A stretch of 64,000 nucleotides of DNA from Primorskyibacter aestuariivivens (GTDB lineage: Bacteria; Pseudomonadota; Alphaproteobacteria; Rhodobacterales; Rhodobacteraceae): positions 248,001 to 312,000 of the forward strand of contig NZ_JAQIOZ010000001.1 in assembly GCF_028023675.1 (NCBI RefSeq), read 5' to 3'. This document shows positions 34,810 to 42,665 of this stretch, one piece after another; position 1 is the first letter of the stretch; each line of letters begins with the position of its first letter. The notes below the pieces were generated by a model. It was not told the origin of the DNA and ran no database searches. It saw nothing but the letters and a program-made list of their open reading frames with translations. The position numbers and the translations under genes were made by a program.

Positions 34810-35187
34810 CTAGACCAGCGCCGGCACCCGCCCCTTGAGGCAAAAGCGCAAGCGACCACAGGCTGTTGCATCCTCGATCCAGCCCGCATCCGCCGCCAGA
34901 TAGGCGTGCAGCGTGGCGATGATATCCGCGCAATCGGCCTCGGGATCGATCCCGCCAAAGAAATAGGTCGCCCGCCCCGGCCCCTGAAGCGCGAGCGAGA
35001 CCGGATCGGAACAGCCATTCATGCAGGATTGGAACGCCAGCCGGACAGGCACGTCAAAGCTGGCCTGTTCCAGCGCAGCCTGCAACGCGTGTGCCCCCTG
35101 CCCCGGACAGGTGGCGCATAGCTGCAGCACGACAGCCCCGGGTGCAAAGCCATCCGGGCTGTCCGCCTTACGCATGTCGCCGTTCAT
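34810..35187 (-). CDS. DUF1636 family protein (predicted cobalamin-linked ferredoxin-like)
   Basis: 125 residues with a thioredoxin-like [2Fe-2S]-type cysteine pattern: LCATCPG near the N-terminus and SCMNGCSDP about 35 residues later. DUF1636 genes commonly sit beside cobalamin or cobalt genes, which matches cbtBA close by. Convergent with the His-rich gene and followed on the same strand region by phaR 8 bp upstream. Biochemical role not established. Confidence 0.8.
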   Translation of the reverse strand: MNGDMRKADSPDGFAPGAVVLQLCATCPGQGAHALQAALEQASFDVPVRLAFQSCMNGCSDPVSLALQGPGRATYFFGGIDPEADCADIIATLHAYLAADAGWIEDATACGRLRFCLKGRVPALV

Positions 35188-35195
35188 CGCGCGGG

Positions 35196-35753
35196 TTACT
35201 TGTTCATCTTCGACAGCTTGGATTGCAGATCGGCGAGCTGCTTCTTGATCTCGTCCAGATCCTCACCCTCGGCCGCCTTCTCGGACCCACCGCTTTCGGA
35301 GGTATCCTTGGCCTCCGCGCCCGGAGCGGTCCAGCCGCCGGTCATCGCCTTCATGAAAGCTTCCTGCTGCGCCTGCATGGCCTCGAACCCGGGCATCTTG
35401 GCCATCGGGTTCATTTCCATCATCTTATTCTGGCCCTGCCGCAGCATGTCAAATGACGCGCTCAGGAACTGAGGCACCACGCTTTGCGCCTGTGTCGTGT
35501 AGCTGCGCACAAGATCGTTGAGCACGCCCAGCGGCAACACGTTCTCGCCGCGGCTTTCATGTTCTGCAATGATCTGAAGCAGATATTGCCGTGTCAGGTC
35601 GTCACCGGATTTCAGATCGATGATCTGAACATCGCGACCATCGCGGATGAAACCCGCGATATCTTCCAGCGTCACGTAATCGCTGGTTTCGGTATTATAC
35701 AGCCTGCGGCTGGCATACCGTTTGATCAGCAATGGTTTCGATGCATCTGACAC
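35196..35753 (-). CDS. phaR: PhaR, polyhydroxyalkanoate synthesis regulator
   Basis: 185 residues. The N-terminal DNA/PHA-binding domain starts LLIKRYASRRLYNTETSDYV. A phasin-like central part (SFDMLRQGQNKMMEMNPMAK) and an acidic, coiled-coil C-terminus follow. PhaR represses phasin and its own genes and leaves DNA when it binds nascent PHA granules. The two phasin genes upstream each carry a CTGC-N3-GCAG site, the operator reported for Rhodobacter PhaR. Confidence 0.95.
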   Translation of the reverse strand: MSDASKPLLIKRYASRRLYNTETSDYVTLEDIAGFIRDGRDVQIIDLKSGDDLTRQYLLQIIAEHESRGENVLPLGVLNDLVRSYTTQAQSVVPQFLSASFDMLRQGQNKMMEMNPMAKMPGFEAMQAQQEAFMKAMTGGWTAPGAEAKDTSESGGSEKAAEGEDLDEIKKQLADLQSKLSKMNK

Positions 35754-35856
35754 AAGCGACCCTCCCCGGACTTTTCAGCGCTGCAGCAAACCCTACGCTA
35801 CCGCAGAAAAAAAAGGAAGTGCCGCGATGATGCGACGCAGCATGTCGCTGCACAAC

Positions 35857-35887
35857 GAAAAAGGCGGACCCGGTCGGGCCCGCCTTT
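35857..35887 (-). terminator. Intrinsic terminator of phasin gene 1
   Basis: On the minus strand AAAGGCGGGCCCG / CGGGTCCGCCTTT form a long stem with a short loop, followed by TTTTTCG. It lies about 50 bp after the phasin stop and before phaR. Confidence 0.88.
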
Positions 35888-35933
35888 CCAATGATCCGCG
35901 CCTCAGGGAGGAGGTCGGCGCGAGATGCATGTC

Positions 35934-36365
35934 TTACTTTGCAGCGGCAGTCGCTTTCTGAACGGCAGCCGAAGCTTCCGCCTGGAAGGATTTGCCAGCC
36001 GACATGATCAGCTCAACGGTTTCGCTTTGTGCTTTCTTGGCGATCTCGGCAAAGGCGGCCAGGTTTTCGCTCACAACGGTTTGTTGGGCAGTTGCGAAAT
36101 CGGTCACGGCCTGTGCGTAGTCAGCGGGCTGTGCTTTGGCTTTGGACACGTCGCCCAGCTTGGCCAGAGTGTCCTGGGTCCATTTGGTGGACAGCTCAGC
36201 GGATTTGGTTGCGGCTTCCAGAGCAACACCGGACAGCTTTTCGTTCAGGTCGGCCTGGTTCTTGAAGGCACCTTCCAGAGCGGCGGTGTCAACGGGAACG
36301 GCACCCATCATGTCTTTCAGCATTGCGGTGACGTCTTGTGCGGTTTTGGCTTTTGCAGCGGCCAT
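35934..36365 (-). CDS. Phasin family protein (copy 1)
   Basis: 143 residues, helical and amphipathic, alanine-rich. Phasins coat PHA granules and control their size and number. KDMMGAVPVDTAALEGAFKN and NEKLSGVALEAATKSAELST are nearly the same as in the neighbouring copy. The ATG at 36365 follows AAGGA by 8 nt. The gene is preceded by a promoter/operator block and followed by its own terminator, so it is expressed as a single-gene unit under PhaR. Confidence 0.92.
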   Translation of the reverse strand: MAAAKAKTAQDVTAMLKDMMGAVPVDTAALEGAFKNQADLNEKLSGVALEAATKSAELSTKWTQDTLAKLGDVSKAKAQPADYAQAVTDFATAQQTVVSENLAAFAEIAKKAQSETVELIMSAGKSFQAEASAAVQKATAAAK

Positions 36366-36424
36366 GATCTTAATCCTTGTTTTGCGGCGAACGGGCCAAT
36401 CCCGTTCTGTTATCGTCTGAACCC

Positions 36425-36477
36425 AAAGTAATTGCTGCACCGCGGCATTTCAAGTCTTTTTTCTGCACTGCAGCATT
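36425..36477 (-). promoter_or_regulatory. Promoter and PhaR operator of phasin gene 1
   Basis: Minus strand: CTGCAGTGCAG (36463-36473, CTGC-N3-GCAG), then TTGAAA (-35, 36453-36448), 17-nt spacer, TACTTT (-10, 36430-36425). The whole 37-bp block 36441-36477 is repeated with three mismatches before phasin gene 2 at the same distance from its ATG. Confidence 0.75.
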
Positions 36478-36515
36478 TTTCTTCGAGCGGGCAGCAACAC
36501 GTTGCACCAACAAAG

Positions 36516-36545
36516 AAAAAGACGGGCTCTTTCGAACCCGTCTTT
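36516..36545 (-). terminator. Intrinsic terminator of phasin gene 2
   Basis: Minus strand AAAGACGGG / CCCGTCTTT stem followed by TTTTTCTTTG, about 50 bp after the phasin 2 stop. Confidence 0.88.
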
Positions 36546-36592
36546 CCGAATGACAAGCGCCTCAGGGAGGAGGTCGGCGCTCTGGTCAATTC

Positions 36593-37048
36593 TTACTTCG
36601 CAGCAGCGGTCGCTTTCTTGGCGGCAGCAGTTGCTTCGTCAGTTGCTTTTTTCACAGCGGCAGTTGCTTCTTCGGAGAAGTCTTTGCCAGCCGCCATCAT
36701 CAGCTCGACGGTTTCCATTTGCACTTTTTTCGCAACTTCAGCGAAGGCAGCCATGTTCTCGGCAGCAACTTCGGCCTGAGCAGAGGCGAAATCGGTCATT
36801 GCTTTGGCATAGTCAGCCGGCTCTGCCTTGGCTTTGGAAATCTCGGCCAGTTTGGCCAGAGTGTCTTTGGTCCATTTCGAGGAGATCTCGGTGGACTTTT
36901 CAGCGGCTTCCAGAGCAACACCGGACAGCTTTTCGTTCAGGGTTGCCTGAGTTTTGAAAGCGTCTTCGAATGCGGCGGTGTCTACCGGGAACGCGCCCAT
37001 CATGTCTTTCAGCATTGCGGTGACGTCTTGTGCTTTTGCAGCGGCCAT
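36593..37048 (-). CDS. Phasin family protein (copy 2)
   Basis: 151 residues, amphipathic and helical, paralogue of the protein at 35934. The C-terminus has an extended lysine/alanine tail (AAVKKATDEATAAAKKATAAAK), the feature that most separates the two. The promoter is stronger than that of copy 1 (TTGAAA-17-TATATA), so this may be the main phasin. It follows phaC on the same strand but has its own promoter. Confidence 0.92.
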   Translation of the reverse strand: MAAAKAQDVTAMLKDMMGAFPVDTAAFEDAFKTQATLNEKLSGVALEAAEKSTEISSKWTKDTLAKLAEISKAKAEPADYAKAMTDFASAQAEVAAENMAAFAEVAKKVQMETVELMMAAGKDFSEEATAAVKKATDEATAAAKKATAAAK

Positions 37049-37105
37049 GTCTCAAATCCTTTGTCAGCTGTACGGGCCCACCCCGTTGTTTCTGCAGCTG
37101 CAAAA

Positions 37106-37158
37106 TATATACATGCTGCGGCGCGGCATTTCAAGTATTTTTTCTGCGCCGCAGCATT
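37106..37158 (-). promoter_or_regulatory. Promoter and PhaR operator of phasin gene 2
   Basis: Minus strand: CTGCGGCGCAG (37144-37154, CTGC-N3-GCAG), TTGAAA (37134-37129), 17-nt spacer, TATATA (37111-37106). A second dyad, TGCAGCTGCA (37093-37102), lies just downstream of the -10 box. Confidence 0.78.
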
Positions 37159-37177
37159 GGAAATTTCTGCCGAAAAA

Positions 37178-38965
37178 TCAGATGGCTGCCTTGGCCTTCA
37201 CATAGGTTCCGGGCGCATCAGCAAGGGGCGGATGCTGGGAATCACCCGGTTCGCGCGCCTCGACCATCTTGCCCGCGCGGCCGCGCAGCCAGTTCTCCCA
37301 GCGCGGCCACCAAGAGCCTTCATGGAACTCCGCACCCTCCATCCAGGCGTCCGCCGTATCCGGCAGGTCGTCATTGGTATAGTGGCCGTATTTCTTCTTG
37401 CTCGGCGGATTGACGATGCCCGCGATATGGCCCGACTGTCCGACGATGAAGGTCTTGGACCGGCTGCCGGTCATCAGGAAACCGCGATACACGTCTTTCC
37501 ATGGCGCGATATGGTCGGTCTCGGTGGCAATGGAACAGAGCGGCACGCTTACATCGCGGATGTTTAGCTTTTCACCCAGAATTTCGAAACCGCCTTCGAT
37601 GAATTCATTGCGCTGACACAGCCCGCGCAGATACTGCACCGTCATCTTGCCCGGCAGGCCCGAACCGTCGCCGTTCCAGTAGAGCAGGTCAAAGGCGGGC
37701 GGGGTTTCGCCCATCATGTAATTGCGGATCGCCGGTTGATAGACCAGATCGTTGGAGCGCAGGAACGACATGGTCCGCCCCATGATGAAAGACCGCAGAA
37801 TGCCCTGCTGCTTCACTTCCGCCTCGATCCCGTCGACGAAATCATCCTGCAGGAATGGGGTAAACTCGCCCTGGTCCGAGAAATCGGTCAGCGCGGTAAA
37901 GAAGGTTGCTGACTTGACCGATTTATCGCCGCGTTTCTGCAACAGCGCCAGTGTCAGGTGCAAAGTGGTGCCCGCGATGCAATAGCCGACGGTGTTGACC
38001 TGTTTCACGCCGCAAATCGACTTGGCCTCTTCGATGGCGCGCAGGAAACCGTCCTGAACGTAGTCATCCATGGACACGTCGCTATAGCTGACATCGGGGT
38101 TGATCCAGCTGACCACAAACAGCGTGTAACCCTGGTCGACCACCCACCGGATAAAGCTGTTCTTTTCCTTGAGGTCGAGAATGTAGAACTTGTTGATCCA
38201 GGGCGGAAAGAGCACCACCGGGATATCATGTACCTTTTCGGTGCTGGGGCTGTACTGGATCAGCTCCATCATCTTGTTGCGATACACAACCTTGCCCGGA
38301 GCCGTGGCAATGTTCTCGCCAATCGAGAAGGCACTGTCATCGGCCAGTTTCACCACCAGTTCGCCATTATTGGCTTCAAGATCGGCCACAAGGTTTTCCA
38401 GCCCCTTCACAACCGACTCGCCCTCGGTCTCGATCGCCTTTTGCAATGCGTCGGGATTGGTTGCGAAGAAATTGGTCGGCGCCATCATGTCGACGATCTG
38501 TTGCGAGAAGTAACGCAGTCGGCGCTTTTCCTTCTCATCCATGTCATCGATATCCTCGACGGCATTTTTGATGGCCTCGGAGTTGATCAGGTATTGCTGC
38601 TTGATGAAGTTGAAATAGGGGTTGGTCTTCCACATCTCGTTTTTGAAACGTGGATCGGCGGGGGTTTTGTCCTCGGGCGCGGCAAGCTTGCCGCTGGCCA
38701 GTTGCCTCTGCGCCTCGGCGAAATGGCTCAGCGTCTTGCCCCAATACTCGACCTGATGTTCGATGATTTTCGAGGGGTTGTTGAGCATTTCCTGCCAATA
38801 GGCCGTTGCCGCATGTGCAAACAATTCCTGATCCGGCGTCGAGATGCCCGGATTCGGTGGCTGCTTGCGGGTCAATGCTTGCGTAAGCCGCTTGGTCAAG
38901 TCCTCAATTTTGGCAATATTCTCGTCGAGATGCGCAACATTATTACCTGCGTCGTTCTCATTCAT
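37178..38965 (-). CDS. phaC: Class I poly(3-hydroxyalkanoate) synthase
   Basis: 595 residues. Polymerises 3-hydroxyacyl-CoA on the granule surface. The lipase-like box GYCIAGT with Cys329 is the acyl-thioester nucleophile. The N-terminal domain (YFNFIKQQYLINS) and catalytic alpha/beta-hydrolase domain are intact, with the His in QSGHIAGIVNPP. The start at 38965 (MNENDAGNN) follows GGAG by 6 nt; an upstream start at 39007 lacks a ribosome site. Divergent from phaZ across a short shared promoter region. Confidence 0.96.
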   Translation of the reverse strand: MNENDAGNNVAHLDENIAKIEDLTKRLTQALTRKQPPNPGISTPDQELFAHAATAYWQEMLNNPSKIIEHQVEYWGKTLSHFAEAQRQLASGKLAAPEDKTPADPRFKNEMWKTNPYFNFIKQQYLINSEAIKNAVEDIDDMDEKEKRRLRYFSQQIVDMMAPTNFFATNPDALQKAIETEGESVVKGLENLVADLEANNGELVVKLADDSAFSIGENIATAPGKVVYRNKMMELIQYSPSTEKVHDIPVVLFPPWINKFYILDLKEKNSFIRWVVDQGYTLFVVSWINPDVSYSDVSMDDYVQDGFLRAIEEAKSICGVKQVNTVGYCIAGTTLHLTLALLQKRGDKSVKSATFFTALTDFSDQGEFTPFLQDDFVDGIEAEVKQQGILRSFIMGRTMSFLRSNDLVYQPAIRNYMMGETPPAFDLLYWNGDGSGLPGKMTVQYLRGLCQRNEFIEGGFEILGEKLNIRDVSVPLCSIATETDHIAPWKDVYRGFLMTGSRSKTFIVGQSGHIAGIVNPPSKKKYGHYTNDDLPDTADAWMEGAEFHEGSWWPRWENWLRGRAGKMVEAREPGDSQHPPLADAPGTYVKAKAAI

Positions 38966-39084
38966 TGTCATCTCCACGAATCCCCTATATTCTCGCACTC
39001 GCAGCATAAAGGCGCTTTGCAGGAGGGGTCAAAGCGACAAAACAACCGGGCATAGATTCGCCCAAGGAAAGCAGGAGACGCCTC

Positions 39085-40350
39085 ATGCGTTACATGGCGA
39101 CCTATGATCTCATGGAGACCGTGCGCAACACCAACCAATGGCTCGGCGCAACCGCAGAGGCGATGGCCTCTTATCCGGTCTTCGCGCTCTGGCCCAACCC
39201 GGGCATGAACTGGCTGGCGGCCTGGGGTGAGGTCACGGAACGAGCCTTTCACCGCATGGTCGTGAAACCCGACTGGGGCATTCACTCTTTCACCTGCGAA
39301 GACGGCAAGGACCATCTGGTCAATGTTCGCACCGAAGTCAGCCGCCCGTTCGGCGATCTGGTGCATTTCGAAGTGGCCGGTCGTAAACCCGCGCCGCGCC
39401 GTGTGCTGCTGGTTGCACCCATGTCGGGCCACTATGCCACGCTCCTGCGCTCGACCGTGCGGTCGCTCCTGCGCGATTGCGAGGTCTTCGTGACGGACTG
39501 GCACAATGCCCGCGACATCCCGGTGTCCGAGGGCAAGTTCGACGTCGAGGATTACACCCAGTATCTCGTTGATTTCATGCGTCATCTGGGCCCGGAAACC
39601 CATGTGATCGCGGTGTGTCAGCCCGCCCCGCTGACGCTGGCCGCGACCGCCTATCTCGCCGAGGAAGACCCAGATGCACAGCCCCGGTCGCTGACGCTGA
39701 TCGGTGGCCCCATCGACCCCGACGCGACCCCCACCGACGTAACCGATTTCGGCCGCCGCGTGACCATGGGCCAGCTTGAGGGAACCATGATCCAGCGGGT
39801 CGGGTTCAAATATAAGGGCGTGGGACGACTGGTCTATCCCGGCCTGTTGCAGCTTGCCTCCTTCATGTCGATGAATGGCGACCGCCACTCCAAGGCGTTC
39901 CAGGACCAGATCGGCCGCGTCATGCGGGGCGAGGCGTCCGACCACGATGCGCATAACCGCTTCTATGACGAATACCTTGCCGTGATGGACATGCCGGCTG
40001 AATTCTACCTGTCCACCGTCGAACGGATCTTCAAGAATCGCGAGATTGCCAAGAACGAATTCGTGGTGAACGGCAAGAAAGTGGATATCGGCAAGATCAC
40101 CACCGTGGCCGTGAAAACCGTCGAAGGGGCCAAGGACGACATCTCGGCTCCCGGCCAATGTGTTGCCGCGCTGGATCTTTGCACCGGGCTGCCCGACAGC
40201 AAGAAAGCCAGCCATCTGGAGCCCGAAGCAGGCCATTACGGTATCTTCGCGGGCAAATCCTGGCGTAACAATATCCGCCCGCTGGTGCTCGATTTCATCG
40301 ACGCCAACAGCGGCAAGGCGAAACCGGCAAACAAGAACGCTGCCGCGTAA
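39085..40350 (+). CDS. phaZ: Intracellular polyhydroxyalkanoate depolymerase
   Basis: 421 residues. Degrades native PHA granules inside the cell. Motifs seen: YPVFALWPNPGMNWLAAWGEV near the N-terminus, VAPMSGHYATLLRSTV, TDWHNARDIP, and VCQPAPLTLAATAYL, which carries the Cys nucleophile typical of this PhaZ family, with H and D residues around EAGHYGIFAGKSWR. No signal peptide. Divergent from phaC. A strong terminator follows. Confidence 0.95.
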   Translation: MRYMATYDLMETVRNTNQWLGATAEAMASYPVFALWPNPGMNWLAAWGEVTERAFHRMVVKPDWGIHSFTCEDGKDHLVNVRTEVSRPFGDLVHFEVAGRKPAPRRVLLVAPMSGHYATLLRSTVRSLLRDCEVFVTDWHNARDIPVSEGKFDVEDYTQYLVDFMRHLGPETHVIAVCQPAPLTLAATAYLAEEDPDAQPRSLTLIGGPIDPDATPTDVTDFGRRVTMGQLEGTMIQRVGFKYKGVGRLVYPGLLQLASFMSMNGDRHSKAFQDQIGRVMRGEASDHDAHNRFYDEYLAVMDMPAEFYLSTVERIFKNREIAKNEFVVNGKKVDIGKITTVAVKTVEGAKDDISAPGQCVAALDLCTGLPDSKKASHLEPEAGHYGIFAGKSWRNNIRPLVLDFIDANSGKAKPANKNAAA

Positions 40351-40371
40351 CGCTTTGATCTACAATTGAAT

Positions 40372-40399
40372 AAAGGCCCTCGCCATGGCGGGGGCCTTT
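40372..40399. terminator. Bidirectional terminator between phaZ and the oxidoreductase gene
   Basis: AAAGGCCCTCGCC / GGCGGGGGCCTTT stem with a 3-nt loop, T-rich on both outer sides. Sits between convergent genes. Confidence 0.85.
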
Positions 40400-40404
40400 G
40401 TCGT

Positions 40405-41385
40405 TCAGCCCGGCTGACCCGCGGCGTCGAACACACGGTCGATCATCGCCTGCGTTCCCTTGGAGAACTCAAGCGGACAGGGATAGTCGGCTCCATCCAG
40501 CACTGCATTGTTGAAATTCTCGACCTGGCACACATACTGGTTCACCCCCGGCCAGCGCCATGTCACGATTTCCATCCCCGGGCGCTCCAGCGACAATTCC
40601 GCCTGATCGAACACGCCCGCGTTAAATGGCGCTTTAACCCGCAGGATTCCCTTGTCCCCCTGAAGGGTGACCTCCTGCCGGGGCATCATGCGCATGGAGT
40701 TGACGGCAGAGAAATGGAACGACGGGAATCGCGCCGTCACATGCGACCAGACATCGACCCCGTTTTCCCATGTGAACGCCGTAGACAGAATCTCGTCAGG
40801 CTCTTCTCCGGTCACGTAGCGCGCGGTGCCATAGGTATAGACCCCGATATCGGGGATCGCGCCGCCGCCGGTCTCGGCCCGGTTGCGGATATTGCCGCCG
40901 TCGCGCCGGTTGTCATAGGAAAACACCGTATCCCACAGGATCAGTTCGCCAATCTCGCCCGCCTGAACCAGTTCACGCACCTTTTGCCAGCGCGGGTGAT
41001 GCACGACCATATAGGCCTCGGCGGCCAATAACCCGGTCTCATCGCGGAGCGCCATCACGCTGTCGAACGCATCGGCCCGCATCGCCAGCGGTTTTTCCAC
41101 CAACACATGTTTGCCCGCGCGCAGGGCCTTTTCCGCCCATTCCACATGCAGATGATTGGGCAGCGGGATATAGACCGCGTCGATGCTGTCACTGGCCAAC
41201 ATCGCGTCGTAATCGGTGAACACATCCAACCCCGGCTCCATGTCCACGAAAGGCGCGGCCTTGTCGGCGCTCGACGTGGCAATCGCCGCGAAACGCCCCC
41301 GGCGCGCGGCGTGAATGGCGGGTGCCATATGTTCGCGTGCGAATTTCGCGGCACCCAGAACGCCCCAGCGCAGATGATCCGACAT
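40405..41385 (-). CDS. Gfo/Idh/MocA family oxidoreductase
   Basis: 326 residues. N-terminal NAD(P)-binding fold (WGVLGAAKFAREHMAPAI), then DYDAMLASDSIDAVYIPLPN and the conserved catalytic Lys region AGKHVLVEKPLAM. It oxidises or reduces a sugar or cyclitol. The substrate is not predictable and no partner genes are near. The start at 41385 follows GGGGAGC. Confidence 0.9.
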   Translation of the reverse strand: MSDHLRWGVLGAAKFAREHMAPAIHAARRGRFAAIATSSADKAAPFVDMEPGLDVFTDYDAMLASDSIDAVYIPLPNHLHVEWAEKALRAGKHVLVEKPLAMRADAFDSVMALRDETGLLAAEAYMVVHHPRWQKVRELVQAGEIGELILWDTVFSYDNRRDGGNIRNRAETGGGAIPDIGVYTYGTARYVTGEEPDEILSTAFTWENGVDVWSHVTARFPSFHFSAVNSMRMMPRQEVTLQGDKGILRVKAPFNAGVFDQAELSLERPGMEIVTWRWPGVNQYVCQVENFNNAVLDGADYPCPLEFSKGTQAMIDRVFDAAGQPG

Positions 41386-41441
41386 GTCATGCTCCCCGAT
41401 TTGTTTGCGCAAACATGCCCCCTGCCCCGGGTGAGGTCAAA

Positions 41442-41474
41442 GAAAAAGGCCGGAGCGCGATGCTCCGGCCTCTC
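41442..41474 (-). terminator. Intrinsic terminator of rpoH
   Basis: Minus strand AGGCCGGAGC / GCTCCGGCCT stem followed by TTTTTCTTTG, about 40 bp after the rpoH stop. Confidence 0.9.
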
Positions 41475-41512
41475 GTGCCTTTGAGGGAAGGCCCTGGGGA
41501 AAGTCTTGAGGT

Positions 41513-42409
41513 TTATGCCGCGGGCAACATGCCCTGTTTCTTGGCCAGTTCGCGCATGCGCTTTTGCAGCTTTTCAAAGGCGCGCACCTCGATCTGGCGG
41601 ATGCGTTCACGGCTCACGTCATACTGACCGGACAGGTCTTCGAGCGTAACCGTCTCATCGGACAGGCGGCGCTGGGTGAGGATGTCCTTTTCGCGATCAT
41701 TGAGCACATCCATCGCCTCGGCCAGCATGGCACGGCGCGATTCAAGCTCATCGCGTTCCTCGTAATCGGCGGCCTGGTCGGCGTCTTCATCCTCCAGCCA
41801 GTCCTGCCATTGCATCGAGCCTTCGCCCTCTTGCCCCACCTGGGCATTGAGCGAGGCATCGCCACCGGACATGCGCCGGTTCATCGAGATCACCTCGTCC
41901 TCAGTCACGCCCAGATCATGCGCAATCTGCTTGACGTTCTCGGGACGCAGGTCGCCATCCTCAAGCGCGCCGATCTTGGCCTTGGCCTTGCGCAGGTTGA
42001 AGAACAGCTTCTTCTGCGCGCTGGTGGTACCCAGCTTCACAAGGCTCCAGGACCGCAGGATATATTCCTGGATCGAGGCGCGGATCCACCACATCGCATA
42101 GGTGGCAAGGCGGAAGCCCTTTTCCGGGTCAAAGCGTTTCACGGCCTGCATCAGACCCACGTTTGCCTCAGAAATCACCTCGGCCTGCGGCAAGCCATAG
42201 CCGCGGTAGCCCATGGCGATCTTTGCCGCCAGTCGCAGGTGACTGGTGACCATCTTATGGGCCGCCTGAGTGTCTTCTTTCTCGACCCAAGCCTTGGCCA
42301 GCATGTATTCTTCTTCCGGCTCCAGAAGCGGAAACTTCCGGATTTCCTGCAAATACCGGGACAGGCCGCCTTCGGGCGTCGGGGCCGGCAGATTTGCGTA
42401 GTTAGCCAT
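41513..42409 (-). CDS. rpoH: RNA polymerase heat-shock sigma factor RpoH
   Basis: 298-residue sigma-32. Region 2 shows EANVGLMQAVKRFDPEKGFRLATYAMWWIRASIQEYILRSW, the RpoH box lies around LRKAKAKIG, and region 4 ends with LEDLSGQYDVSRERIRQIEVRAFEKLQ. GGAGGGA decides the start at 42409. It directs transcription of chaperone and protease genes after heat shock. A sigma-32-type promoter lies 36 bp upstream, so it likely feeds its own expression. Adjacent to rluD as in many alphaproteobacteria. Confidence 0.97.
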   Translation of the reverse strand: MANYANLPAPTPEGGLSRYLQEIRKFPLLEPEEEYMLAKAWVEKEDTQAAHKMVTSHLRLAAKIAMGYRGYGLPQAEVISEANVGLMQAVKRFDPEKGFRLATYAMWWIRASIQEYILRSWSLVKLGTTSAQKKLFFNLRKAKAKIGALEDGDLRPENVKQIAHDLGVTEDEVISMNRRMSGGDASLNAQVGQEGEGSMQWQDWLEDEDADQAADYEERDELESRRAMLAEAMDVLNDREKDILTQRRLSDETVTLEDLSGQYDVSRERIRQIEVRAFEKLQKRMRELAKKQGMLPAA

Positions 42410-42444
42410 GTCAGTCCCTCCAATGTTTACACTGTTAACATTCA

Positions 42445-42474
42445 ATATGGGGTAGGAAACATGCTTTTCAAGGG
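42445..42474 (-). promoter_or_regulatory. Sigma-32-type promoter of rpoH
   Basis: Minus strand: CCCTTGAAA (42474-42466), 13-nt spacer, CCCCATAT (42452-42445). This equals the heat-shock consensus (CTTGAAA-N13..17-CCCCATNT). The -10 box lies 36 bp before the rpoH ATG. Just downstream (42422-42442) is an imperfect dyad, AATGTTAAC/GTAAACATT on the minus strand. Confidence 0.85.
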
Positions 42475-42665
42475 CATATATCCTCCGTTGCGATAAATAT
42501 TAAACTGATCTGTTCAGAACGCCAACGTTGTGACACGCGCCTCACGCGGATGTGCGGGTTTTGACAATTGCTGTCATCTTAAGGGGTGATTTTGTGCTGA
42601 TCATGCGAAATCGCAGACCGAAAATGAAACATTTGCGCGATAGCCTGCAATTCCGCATGGGAATA

